Positions 35,912 to 44,123 of a stretch of 64,000 nucleotides of DNA are shown here, piece by piece. The stretch is taken from the NCBI GenBank assembly GCA_963849305.1, contig CAWKGV010000023.1, forward strand, positions 186,001 to 250,000, in the 5' to 3' direction. A model generated the notes under the pieces. The model had not been told where the DNA came from and made no database searches. It saw nothing but the letters and a program-made list of their open reading frames with translations. How positions within the stretch are numbered: the first letter of the stretch is position 1; every line of letters starts with the position of its first letter. The position numbers were made by a program, and so were the translations under genes. This DNA is from CAWKGV01 sp963849305 (lineage in GTDB: Bacteria > Pseudomonadota > Alphaproteobacteria > Acetobacterales > Acetobacteraceae).

Positions 35912-36841
35912 CTACCGGGTCGGGCGCGGCGGATCCTGTCCGTAATCGTAGAACCCACGCCCGGTCTTGCGCCCCAGCCAGCCAGCCTCGACGTATTTCA
36001 CCAGAAGCGGGCACGGCCGGTACTTGCTGTCCGACAGCCCCTCATACAGCACCTGCATGATCGAAAGGCAGGTGTCGAGCCCGATGAAGTCGGCCAGCTC
36101 CAGCGGACCCATCGGATGGTTGGCGCCGAGCCGCATCGACGTGTCGATCGCGGAGATAGAGCCGACGCCTTCATAAAGCGCGTAAACCGCCTCGTTGATC
36201 ATCGGCACCAGGATGCGGTTCACGATGAAGGCGGGGAAGTCCTCCGAGACCGCGGTAGTCTTGCCGAGCTGGGCCGCAAGCCCCTGAACGGCCCGGAAGG
36301 TCGGCTCGTCGGTGGCGATCCCGCGGATGATCTCCACCAGCTTCATCACCGGCACCGGGTTCATGAAATGCATCCCGATGAACTTCGAGGGCCGGTCGGT
36401 GGCGGCGGCGAGGCGGGTGATCGAGATCGAGGAGGTATTGGACGCGAGCAGGCAAGAAGGCTTCAGGTACGGCGTCAGCGCCTTGAACACGGCGTGCTTG
36501 ACCGCCTCCTTCTCGGTGGCCGCCTCGATCACGAGATCGGCGTCGGCGAAGGCGGCGTAGTCGGTCGAGGTGCTGACCCGTTCCAGCGCCGCTTCCTTGT
36601 CCTCGGCGCTGATCAGCTCGCGGTTGACCTGGCGATCCATGTTGCGGGCCATGGTCTTCACGGCCCGGTCAAGCTGCTCGCGCTTGACGTCGAGCATCAC
36701 GACCGGCAGGCCCGCCAGGGCGCAAACATGGGCGATGCCGTTGCCCATCTGGCCGGCCCCCACGACACCGACGCGTCCGATATCGGGCGCGTCGGCGAGC
36801 AGCGGACCGGCCGAGGGCGCCGGCTTGACATCGACATTCAT
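35912..36841 (-). CDS. 3-hydroxybutyryl-CoA dehydrogenase
   Basis: 309 residues. It oxidises 3-hydroxybutyryl-CoA to acetoacetyl-CoA with NAD(P), or runs in reverse for polyhydroxybutyrate and butyrate metabolism. N-terminal Rossmann motif VGVVGAGQMGNGIAHVCA, then VIEAATEKEAVKHAVF, catalytic block SNTSSISITRLA and GMHFMNPVPVMKLVEI, and a C-terminal helical domain with NHPMGPLELADFIGLDT. Third gene of etfB-etfA-hbd, its start directly at the etfA stop. Both the order and the spacing are typical of alphaproteobacteria and tie it to beta-oxidation. Confidence 0.93.
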   Translation of the reverse strand: MNVDVKPAPSAGPLLADAPDIGRVGVVGAGQMGNGIAHVCALAGLPVVMLDVKREQLDRAVKTMARNMDRQVNRELISAEDKEAALERVSTSTDYAAFADADLVIEAATEKEAVKHAVFKALTPYLKPSCLLASNTSSISITRLAAATDRPSKFIGMHFMNPVPVMKLVEIIRGIATDEPTFRAVQGLAAQLGKTTAVSEDFPAFIVNRILVPMINEAVYALYEGVGSISAIDTSMRLGANHPMGPLELADFIGLDTCLSIMQVLYEGLSDSKYRPCPLLVKYVEAGWLGRKTGRGFYDYGQDPPRPTR

Positions 36842-37777
36842 TCAGGAACGCTCCAATTCCGCTGCCAGCTCGGGCAGTGCGTTGAACAGATCGGCCACCA
36901 AACCGTAGTCGGCGACCTGGAAAATGGGCGCTTCCTCGTCCTTGTTGATCGCCACGATCACCTTGCTGTCCTTCATCCCGGCCAGATGCTGGATGGCGCC
37001 GGAGATGCCGACCGCGATGTAAAGATCGGGGGCGACGACCTTGCCGGTCTGCCCAACCTGGTAGTCGTTGGGGACGAAGCCGGCATCCACCGCCGCCCGC
37101 GAGGCGCCGATCGCGGCGCCCAGCTTGTCGGCGATCGGCTCGATCAGCGAAAAGTTCTCGCCGTTCTGCATTCCGCGCCCGCCCGAGATCACGACCCGGG
37201 CGGCGGTGAGTTCCGGCCGCTCGCTCTTGGAAAGCTCGGCGGAGACGAAGCGGGATGAGCCCTCTGGCTCGGCGGTGGCCACCGCCTCGATCGTGGCGCT
37301 GCCGCCTTCGGTGGGCACTGGGTCGAAGCTCGCCGCGCGCACCGTGATCACCTTCTTGGGGTCCGCCGATTTCACCGTGGCGAGCGCGTTGCCGGCATAG
37401 ATCGGGCGGATGAAGGTATCGGCATCTACCACGCCGGCGACGTCGCTGATCGGCTGGGCGTCGAGTAGGGCGGCGATCCGCGGCATGATGTTCTTGCCCG
37501 CCGAGGTGGCCGCGGCGATCAGATGGGAGTAAGCGGGCGCGAGCTGAACCACCAGAGCGGCGAGCGGCTCGGCGAGCACATGCTCGAACGCCGGGGAATC
37601 GGCCACCAGCACCTTGGCCACGCCCGGCAGCTTGGCGGCGGCCTGCGCCACGGGCGCGATGCCGCTGCCGACCACGAGCGCATGGACCTCGCCCAACTGA
37701 GAGGCCGCCGCGACCGCGCTGCGCGACGGTTGCTTGATGCCGGCGGCATCATGCCCGAGCAGAACCAGGGAGGTCAT
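36842..37777 (-). CDS. etfA: Electron transfer flavoprotein alpha subunit
   Basis: 311 residues. Takes electrons from acyl-CoA dehydrogenases and passes them through its FAD to ETF:quinone oxidoreductase. The C-terminal FAD domain has the family signature: GRGMQNGENFSLIEPIAD, GASRAAVDAGFVPNDYQVGQTG, then PDLYIAVGISGAIQHLAGM. Start ATG 37775-37777 abuts the etfB stop at 37778, indicating coupled translation. Confidence 0.95.
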   Translation of the reverse strand: MTSLVLLGHDAAGIKQPSRSAVAAASQLGEVHALVVGSGIAPVAQAAAKLPGVAKVLVADSPAFEHVLAEPLAALVVQLAPAYSHLIAAATSAGKNIMPRIAALLDAQPISDVAGVVDADTFIRPIYAGNALATVKSADPKKVITVRAASFDPVPTEGGSATIEAVATAEPEGSSRFVSAELSKSERPELTAARVVISGGRGMQNGENFSLIEPIADKLGAAIGASRAAVDAGFVPNDYQVGQTGKVVAPDLYIAVGISGAIQHLAGMKDSKVIVAINKDEEAPIFQVADYGLVADLFNALPELAAELERS

Positions 37778-38527
37778 TCAGATCACCTTCGCTTCGGTCT
37801 TGAGCTTCTGCACCAGCTCGGCCACCGAGCCGACCTTCTGCCCGGCCTTGCGCTTCGGCGGCTCGGAAACCTTGACAACCGTGAGGCGCGGCGCCGGATC
37901 GACGCCAAGCTCATCCGGCTTGAGCGTCTGGATCGGCTTCTTGCGCGCTTTCATAATGTTGGGCAGCGACGCGTAGCGTGGTTCATTGAGCCGGAGGTCT
38001 GTCGTGACGACCGCAGGCAAGGACAGGGCGACCGTCTCCAGCCCGCCATCCACCTCGCGCGTGACGGTGATCTGGTCATCCTCGATCACGACCTTGCTCG
38101 CGAAGGTGCCCTGCGGCCAGCCGAGCAGGGCGGCCAACATTTGCCCGGTCGCGTTCATGTCGTCGTCGATCGCTTGCTTGCCGAGAATGATCAGCCGCGG
38201 CTGTTCGCGATCGGCGATCGACTTGAGCAGCTTGGCCACCGCCAGCGGTTGCAGTTCGGCCGTGGTCTCGACCAGGATGCCGCGATCGGCGCCCATCGCC
38301 AGGGCGGTGCGGATGGTCTCGGCGCATTGAGGGATGCCGAGCGAGACCGCCACGATCTCCGTGGCGACGCCCTTTTCCTTGAGGCGCACCGCTTCCTCGA
38401 TCGCGATCTCGTCGAACGGGTTCATCGACATCTTCACCCCGGCCGTTTCCACGCCGGTGCCGTCGGACTTCACCCGCACCTTCACGTTGTAGTCCACCAC
38501 CCGCTTGACCGGAACGAGTATCTTCAT
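37778..38527 (-). CDS. etfB: Electron transfer flavoprotein beta subunit
   Basis: 249 residues, binds AMP and pairs with EtfA. Signature blocks: ILVPVKRVVDYNVKVRV at the N-terminus, MNPFDEIAIEEAVRLKEKG, and the AMP-binding loop region LGKQAIDDDMNATGQMLAALLGWPQGTFAS. First gene of the etfB-etfA-hbd operon. Confidence 0.95.
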   Translation of the reverse strand: MKILVPVKRVVDYNVKVRVKSDGTGVETAGVKMSMNPFDEIAIEEAVRLKEKGVATEIVAVSLGIPQCAETIRTALAMGADRGILVETTAELQPLAVAKLLKSIADREQPRLIILGKQAIDDDMNATGQMLAALLGWPQGTFASKVVIEDDQITVTREVDGGLETVALSLPAVVTTDLRLNEPRYASLPNIMKARKKPIQTLKPDELGVDPAPRLTVVKVSEPPKRKAGQKVGSVAELVQKLKTEAKVI

Positions 38528-38687
38528 GAGACCGTGCCCACTTCAGAGACCACACCAGATGATCGGGCCACCCCGGCGGGCGGTCCTGTTCGCACCTGCA
38601 ATAGAGCGGCGGACCATATGCATCGGCCTTGGCCGCTGTCAAACGCCTCGGGGGAAGCCGGTTCGGACTGGTTCCAGAGCCGCCGTC

Positions 38688-38891
38688 TCAACCGCGCAGC
38701 AGGCTCATCATTAGCACGAACAGCAACAAGGCAGCCGCTTGCAGGATCACTCGCCAGCGCATGAGCTGGTTGGAGCGGGCCGGATCGCCGCCGCCACGCG
38801 CCACGCCGACCAAGCCGGCGAACAACACTCCCACCGTGGCAAACATGAGCAGGCCGACGAGGATTGTCAGAAAAATCTTCACTGGCGTCAC
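38688..38891 (-). CDS. HIG1-domain twin-transmembrane protein
   Basis: 67 residues with two membrane helices (ILVGLLMFATVGVLFAGLVGV and VILQAAALLLFVLMMSLL) separated by a short basic loop, SNQLMRWRV. The N-x2-M-R-W-R-V-x2-Q motif is the mark of HIG1/twin-TM proteins that associate with respiratory oxidases in alphaproteobacteria and mitochondria. Divergent from the MscS gene; 160 bases after the etfB start with no gene between. Confidence 0.8.
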   Translation of the reverse strand: MTPVKIFLTILVGLLMFATVGVLFAGLVGVARGGGDPARSNQLMRWRVILQAAALLLFVLMMSLLRG

Positions 38892-38986
38892 GTCATGCTG
38901 AGCAACCCATCCTAGATGGTGCGGCGGGATGTGTAATGCATCGGCAAGTTGACCGGCTCGCTCCGTCCGCGCTTGGACCCGTGCGG

Positions 38987-41443
38987 ATGAAGCGTTTGTT
39001 GCTGTTCCTGCTCGTGCTCGCGGCGCTTAAGGGCATGGTGCCCATCGCATGGGCAGCCTCCCCGGCCCCGCCTGCCGCGCCCGCGCCTGCCCCGCTTGCG
39101 GCCCCCGCGCTGACCACGTCCGAGGCGAAGCAAGCGCTCGAGGTGCTGAACAACCCCGCCAAGCGCGCCCAGGTGGCCGACACCCTGGAAGCGATCATCC
39201 GCGCCGAGAACGGCCCGAGCGCGGCGCCTGCGGCGGCTGTGCCGCGACCGGCCGCCGCAGGCGGCGCGCCAGCCAATCCAGCGGCGGCCACCCCGGCAAC
39301 CACGCTGACATCGGCCCAAACCCCGGCCGCGGACGAAAAGCCCAAGGTGACGCTCAACCCGGACAGTCTGGGTGCCGCCGTCGTGACCGGTGTTTCGGGC
39401 TCGCTCCAACAAGTTCTCGCCCGGGCGGCCCTCGCCACGCATTCGGTCAGGAGCCTTCCCCTGCTCTGGGGGTGGATGGTCGTCATGGCCACCAACCCGC
39501 TCGCGCACGCGCTTCTCCAGGCGGCAGTCTGGCGGGTCGCGGTCGCGATGAGTTGCGGACTGCTCGCGGAATGGATGATCCGATACCTGCTCGGCCGGCC
39601 GGTCAGAGCGCTGGAACGAGCGCCCGAGGCAGCTTCAGTGCCCGAGCGGGAGGCGGAGGACCAGGACGAGGCGCAGGACGAGGCGGAGACGTCGGACGAG
39701 ACGATGCCGCCGCATCCTCGGCGCCGGATCGCGGCGGCGATCCTGCTGCGCCGGCTGCCGTTGGTATTCGTCCGGTTCTTGCTCGACCTTCTCCCGGTGA
39801 TTGGATTCGCTGTCGCGGGCCATATCGTGGCGGCGAGCGGGCTGGGCGGGTCCGACCAGACCCGGCTGATCATCGTCGCGATGGTCGATGCCTACGCCAT
39901 CACGGTCGGCGTGATGGCCTTTGCCCGGATGTTGCTATCGCCGGAACGCCACCGGCTGCGGCTTTTGCATGTCTCGGATGCCACCGCCGCGTGGGCGACG
40001 CGCTGGATTCGCCGGCTCACCGTTGTCGCCGTGTTCGGCTACGCCATAGCCGAGGTCGGTCTCGCGTTGGGAATGTCCCAGCCCGCGCATGACGGGCTGC
40101 TCAAGATCGCCGGGTGGATCAATCACGTCTTCCTGGCCGTCATGGTGATCCAGAAGCGCCGCGCGGTGAGGAACTGGCTGCGTGCTCCGGCCGGCGAGAC
40201 CGGGTCAGTCGCCCGGCTGCGCAACGCGCTCGCACCGGTCTGGCACTGGATCGCGCTGTTCTTCATCGCAGCGATCTGGATCGCCTGGGCGGTGGAGATC
40301 CCGAACGGCTACACCAAGATCCTGCGCTTCTTCCTGACCATCGTGCTGGTGATGGTGCTCGCCAGGCTGGCGCTGATCGTCGTGCTCGGAACCCTGGAGC
40401 GTATGGGGAGGGTCAATCCGGAGATCGCGGGGCGGTATCCGGGGCTCGAATCGCGGCTGGCGTTCTACCATCCCCTGGTTCAGGGCACGGCGCGCGCGAT
40501 CGTTTACATCGCGACCGGCGTGGCCTTGCTGGAGCTTTGGGGCGTGCCGCTGTTCGGCTGGTTCGCCGCCAGCCTGCTCGGCCGAAAGTTGGCCGCCGGG
40601 ATCGGAACCCTGGCTGTGACCTTCATCGTCGCGGTCCTGGTGTGGGAAGCGGTGAACGCGGCGGTCCAGGCCCATCTCGCGCGGCTGACGCGCGAGCAAC
40701 AGGTTGCCCGCTCGGCCCGTCTGCGCACCCTGCTGCCGCTGCTGCGCACCGCGCTCCTGGTCGCGATCGTGGTGATCGCGGGCCTCACGGTGCTCTCGCA
40801 AATCGGCATCGACATCGGGCCGTTGCTGGCCGGGGCCGGCATCATCGGCGTGGCGATCGGTTTCGGCTCGCAAAAACTGGTCCAAGACCTCATCACCGGC
40901 ATCTTCCTGCTGCTGGAGAACGCGATGCAGGTCGGCGATTTGGTCACGGTCTCCGGCCTGTCGGGGACGGTGGAGAACCTCTCGGTGCGCACCATCCGGC
41001 TGCGCGCCAGCGATGGGTCGGTCCACATCATCCCGTTCAGCGCGGTGACCAGCGTGACCAATACCAATCGCGGGCTTGGCAACGCGGCGGTGAGCGTGGC
41101 CGTTTCCTATCACGAGGATACCGACCATGTAGGCGACGTGCTGAAGGACATCGCGGCGGAGATGCGCAAGGAGCCCGATTTCGCCTCGAAGATGCTGAGC
41201 GACTTACAGCTCTGGGGCGTGGACAAGATAGACGGCGCCTCGGCGACCTTGCTCGGCCAAATCGTCTGCACCGATGCCGGCCGCTGGCCGGTGCAGCGGG
41301 AGTTCAATCGTCGGGTCAAGCGGCGATTCCAGGAACTCGGGATCGGGATCTACAATCCGGCCCAGACCGTGGTTGTGCCTCTGGCCCCCGGGGTGCCCAC
41401 CCGGCCCGCGTTGTCCGAGCCCCACCCGGCGGCCGCCAAATGA
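38987..41443 (+). CDS. MscS-family mechanosensitive ion channel, large type
   Basis: 818 residues from ATG 38987, immediately before a signal peptide (RLLLFLLVLAALKGMVPIAWA); ATG 38936 is an in-frame alternative. A Pro/Ala-rich periplasmic part and about ten membrane helices lead to the conserved pore helix and beta domain: LLAGAGIIGVAIGFGSQKLVQDLITGIF, then VGDLVTVSGLSGTVENLSVRTIRLRASDGSVHIIPF. This releases solutes on hypo-osmotic shock. The acidic linker (EREAEDQDEAQDEAE) is unusual. Its stop overlaps the next ATG. Confidence 0.9.
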   Translation: MKRLLLFLLVLAALKGMVPIAWAASPAPPAAPAPAPLAAPALTTSEAKQALEVLNNPAKRAQVADTLEAIIRAENGPSAAPAAAVPRPAAAGGAPANPAAATPATTLTSAQTPAADEKPKVTLNPDSLGAAVVTGVSGSLQQVLARAALATHSVRSLPLLWGWMVVMATNPLAHALLQAAVWRVAVAMSCGLLAEWMIRYLLGRPVRALERAPEAASVPEREAEDQDEAQDEAETSDETMPPHPRRRIAAAILLRRLPLVFVRFLLDLLPVIGFAVAGHIVAASGLGGSDQTRLIIVAMVDAYAITVGVMAFARMLLSPERHRLRLLHVSDATAAWATRWIRRLTVVAVFGYAIAEVGLALGMSQPAHDGLLKIAGWINHVFLAVMVIQKRRAVRNWLRAPAGETGSVARLRNALAPVWHWIALFFIAAIWIAWAVEIPNGYTKILRFFLTIVLVMVLARLALIVVLGTLERMGRVNPEIAGRYPGLESRLAFYHPLVQGTARAIVYIATGVALLELWGVPLFGWFAASLLGRKLAAGIGTLAVTFIVAVLVWEAVNAAVQAHLARLTREQQVARSARLRTLLPLLRTALLVAIVVIAGLTVLSQIGIDIGPLLAGAGIIGVAIGFGSQKLVQDLITGIFLLLENAMQVGDLVTVSGLSGTVENLSVRTIRLRASDGSVHIIPFSAVTSVTNTNRGLGNAAVSVAVSYHEDTDHVGDVLKDIAAEMRKEPDFASKMLSDLQLWGVDKIDGASATLLGQIVCTDAGRWPVQREFNRRVKRRFQELGIGIYNPAQTVVVPLAPGVPTRPALSEPHPAAAK

Positions 41444-42177
41444 GCATGGGAGCGGAGATGTCCCGCCTGATCGAGCGAGTGGCGCGCGAGGGATTCGCCT
41501 TCGTTCAGGGCGAGGACATGCGCGCGGTCCTGGCGGCGCACGGTTCGCTCGCGGACTGGGACGTGTTCGCGGCGAGTTGGGACGATCTTGGGCTGGATAC
41601 CTACATGGCCGACGGCGGGCGCTACCGGAAGCGCCGTCACGCTGCCTACGCCGCCGGCCCCGAGGGGATTCGGCGCAAGCCGCACCAGCCGCATTACCAA
41701 AGCCGCGACTACAATTCGCTGAATGGCGGCATCGCGCGCTGGTTCGACCCGGTGCTGCCGGACATCGGCGCCGGCCCGAGCATGACCACGATCCTGCTCA
41801 CCTGCCGCGCCCTGTTCGAACCGTTGACGCCCGTGCCCGACGGCGGGGTACTGCGTTGGCACATCGAGGTGCATCAGTTCCGCATCGAAGCGCGCGCCGG
41901 CCAGTCCGGCCGGCCGACGCCGGAGGGCACGCATCAGGACGGCGTGGACCACGTGCTGGTATTGCTGATCGACCGCCGGAACGTCCAGCAGGGCGTGACG
42001 ACCGTCACCGACTTGGCCCGTCGTCCGCTCGGCAGCTTCACGCTCGCCGAGCCGCTCGACGCGGCCGTGGTAGACGACAACCGGGTGATGCACGGCGTCA
42101 CCCCGATCGAGCCGATCGACCCGGCCCGGCCCGGCTCGCGCGACGTGCTGGTGGTGACCTTCCGGCGCGACGCGTGA
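41440..42177 (+). CDS. 2-oxoglutarate/Fe(II)-dependent dioxygenase-like protein (BsmA-type)
   Basis: 245 residues from ATG 41440 in an ATGA overlap with the channel gene (ATG 41446 and 41458 are also possible). Double-stranded beta-helix hallmarks: THQDGVDHVLVLLIDR gives His-x-Asp, DDNRVMHGVTPIEP gives the distal His, and SRDVLVVTFRR the 2-oxoglutarate Arg. Resembles the 2OG-Fe dioxygenase family PF10014 found in bacteria, some of which hydroxylate free amino acids. Substrate unknown. Confidence 0.75.
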   Translation: MSMGAEMSRLIERVAREGFAFVQGEDMRAVLAAHGSLADWDVFAASWDDLGLDTYMADGGRYRKRRHAAYAAGPEGIRRKPHQPHYQSRDYNSLNGGIARWFDPVLPDIGAGPSMTTILLTCRALFEPLTPVPDGGVLRWHIEVHQFRIEARAGQSGRPTPEGTHQDGVDHVLVLLIDRRNVQQGVTTVTDLARRPLGSFTLAEPLDAAVVDDNRVMHGVTPIEPIDPARPGSRDVLVVTFRRDA

Positions 42178-42261
42178 GCCGGGCGGCGCGGCCCGCCGGC
42201 AGAGCCGGCTTCCTATCGCTCCCGGCATCTGCTAGGGGGCGCGCCCGGATTGGAGAATCTG

Positions 42262-42795
42262 ATGTCAGAGACGACAACCCCGCCGCAGACGGGCCAGCAG
42301 ACCCAGCCGCCGTTGGTGGTGAACATCCAGTACGTGAAGGATTTGTCTTTCGAGGTGCCGGGCGCACCGCAGATCTTCACCCAGCTTCGGGCGCAGCCGC
42401 AGGTCAACATCAATTTGGACGTTCAGGCCCGCCGGGTGCAGGAAGGCCAGAGTGTGTTCGAGGTCTCGTTGCTGATCCGCGCCGAGGCGATGGAGCTGCA
42501 CGGCGGCGGCAATGGCCAGGGCGCGGCGGCGCCGACCACGGTGTTCGTGGCCGAGCTGACCTATTCCGGGGTGTTCACCTTGACCGGGCTGCCCGACAAC
42601 GCGGTGGAGCCGGTGTTGCTGGTGGAGTGCCCGCGCGTGCTGTTTCCGTTCGCGCGCAACATCCTGGCCGACGTCACCCGCGACGGCGGCTTCCCGCCGG
42701 TGCTGCTGCAACCGATCGACTTCGTCGCTTTGTGGCAAGCCCGCCGGGCCCAAGGGGCGCCGGGCCAGCAGCAGCCGCAGACCGGCATCGCCTAG
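42262..42795 (+). CDS. secB: Protein-export chaperone SecB
   Basis: 177 residues. Tetrameric chaperone that keeps precursors unfolded and delivers them to SecA. Signature stretches: NIQYVKDLSFEVPGAPQIF, then NINLDVQARRV, EVSLLIRAEAM, ELTYSGVFTLTGL and CPRVLFPFARNILADVTRDGGFPPVLLQPIDF. ATG 42262 with GGAG upstream. The C-terminal Gln/Gly tail is longer than in E. coli. Confidence 0.95.
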   Translation: MSETTTPPQTGQQTQPPLVVNIQYVKDLSFEVPGAPQIFTQLRAQPQVNINLDVQARRVQEGQSVFEVSLLIRAEAMELHGGGNGQGAAAPTTVFVAELTYSGVFTLTGLPDNAVEPVLLVECPRVLFPFARNILADVTRDGGFPPVLLQPIDFVALWQARRAQGAPGQQQPQTGIA

Positions 42796-42804
42796 GGCAC
42801 GTCC

Positions 42805-43584
42805 TCAGGCCGCCACCGCTCGGGCGAACGGACAGGCGCCCTTCCGCCGCTTGCGGGCGCGCACGGCATAGGCGCCGAACGGCCGGTCCGGGTCTTCGTT
42901 CGGCACCGCGATCGTGGTGCGGTACTCCTCCCAGTCCTCGTCGGTCATCCCGTCCATGTCCGCTATCAGGGACATGGCGCCGACGGTCTCATCGGCGTAG
43001 GCGAGGCGGGGGATCGGCTGGACCAGCGCGAGCGGGAAGTCGGCGCGCAGGCAAATCGGAATGTGGCTGCGCGTCAGCCGGAGGTTGGTGAATAGCGGCC
43101 CGAACCACCGGTCGCTTTCGATGATCCCCTCATAAAGCGTATAGCCCCCCGGCCCCGGAAGGTTCGCCGGCGCGCGGACGAGCAGGCTCCAATCCGGGGC
43201 GGCACGAACCATCAGCCCGGTCCAAATCTGCAACGTGCCGGGTTCCGGTATGGCAGTGAGAAAGGGCGGGGAGCAGCCTCGAAGCGTCCGGGGGGCGGCA
43301 GCGTCGAAGCGCGCCGACTGGCCCGGGAACTGCGCCGCCGGCTGTAGCGGCAGCCATTCCGCCACTCCTTTGTAACGCCAGAAGATGTCGCTGCCATCCC
43401 AGAGGAGTTGCATGTCCATCGGCGGGAAGACATACCAGCCGAAGGCGGTCGCGCTGGTGATGGCATCGCAGTAGCGATAGGCGCGGGTCGGCAACGTGCC
43501 CAGTGCCGAGCGGTCGGCGCGCTCCGGCGGGCGGGTCTGCTGGATCAGACGGTAGAAGCGGGCGGTCGGCATGGGTTCTCGCAT
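42805..43584 (-). CDS. DUF6065-like protein of unknown function
   Basis: 259 residues from ATG 43582-43584 (MREPMP); ATG 43572 is possible. Visible landmarks are YCDAITSATAFGWYVFPPMDMQLLWDG, IWTGLMVRAAPDWSLLVRAPAN, EGIIESDRWFGPLFTNLRL and a basic tail with KRRKG. I place it with DUF6065 by its pattern of Trp, Phe and Pro residues. No catalytic motif is apparent. Convergent with secB, with 9 bases between. Confidence 0.6.
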   Translation of the reverse strand: MREPMPTARFYRLIQQTRPPERADRSALGTLPTRAYRYCDAITSATAFGWYVFPPMDMQLLWDGSDIFWRYKGVAEWLPLQPAAQFPGQSARFDAAAPRTLRGCSPPFLTAIPEPGTLQIWTGLMVRAAPDWSLLVRAPANLPGPGGYTLYEGIIESDRWFGPLFTNLRLTRSHIPICLRADFPLALVQPIPRLAYADETVGAMSLIADMDGMTDEDWEEYRTTIAVPNEDPDRPFGAYAVRARKRRKGACPFARAVAA

Positions 43585-44123
43585 TGGCTGGCCTTGCTGT
43601 CGGTTGGGGGGCGCGGGGGAGCCGCGCCCGCCCGATCGAGGCTGCTTGGTAGGGCTGCTCAACGGCCCCTGCCGGAGGCGGGCAGGCGCATGGCCGAGCC
43701 CATGCGGACCTTGCCGTGATCGGCAATGGAGGCTGAGTTCGACAAGAAACCGGACCGGAGCGCCGTTCCGAACGTTGTGCGTTTTGGCGATGGCGCGCGG
43801 CATGGTACGGTAATTCATGGCGTTCTCCTGTGGTTGAGGGCGTCACTCTGGCGAAAACGGCAGCCTTGTCCCGGCGAGCGCAAAGACTCGGGCCGCGACC
43901 GGAGCGCCTGAGGCGGATTTCCGACGCGGTTGGCTGTGGACTATTGATCCGGGGAAGCCGCAGGGCGCATGTCGCCCGTTGACGGCCGAATTGGTAGCCA
44001 TTCCGGAACGTTCCGTCAAGATATTTTTCCTAGAAACGGCTTGTCTGGATAAAAGTCCTACGTGGCCTTGAGGGGACCGCCATTGGCGCCCGGTCGAGCA
44101 AGGCTTGATTCTCCGGGCTGCCG
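43585..44123. other. 540-base gap between DUF6065-like gene and BTAD regulator
   Basis: Holds divergent control signals for both genes. AT-richer patch at about 44020-44065. The clearest element is the perfect palindrome at 44004-44015. Short frames on either strand lack protein character. Confidence 0.4.
44004..44015. promoter_or_regulatory. Perfect palindrome CGGAACGTTCCG upstream of the BTAD regulator
   Basis: Twelve-base dyad about 110 bases before ATG 44124 and next to an AT-rich patch. A likely operator for a dimeric repressor or activator, possibly the BTAD protein itself. Which protein binds is unknown. Confidence 0.4.
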
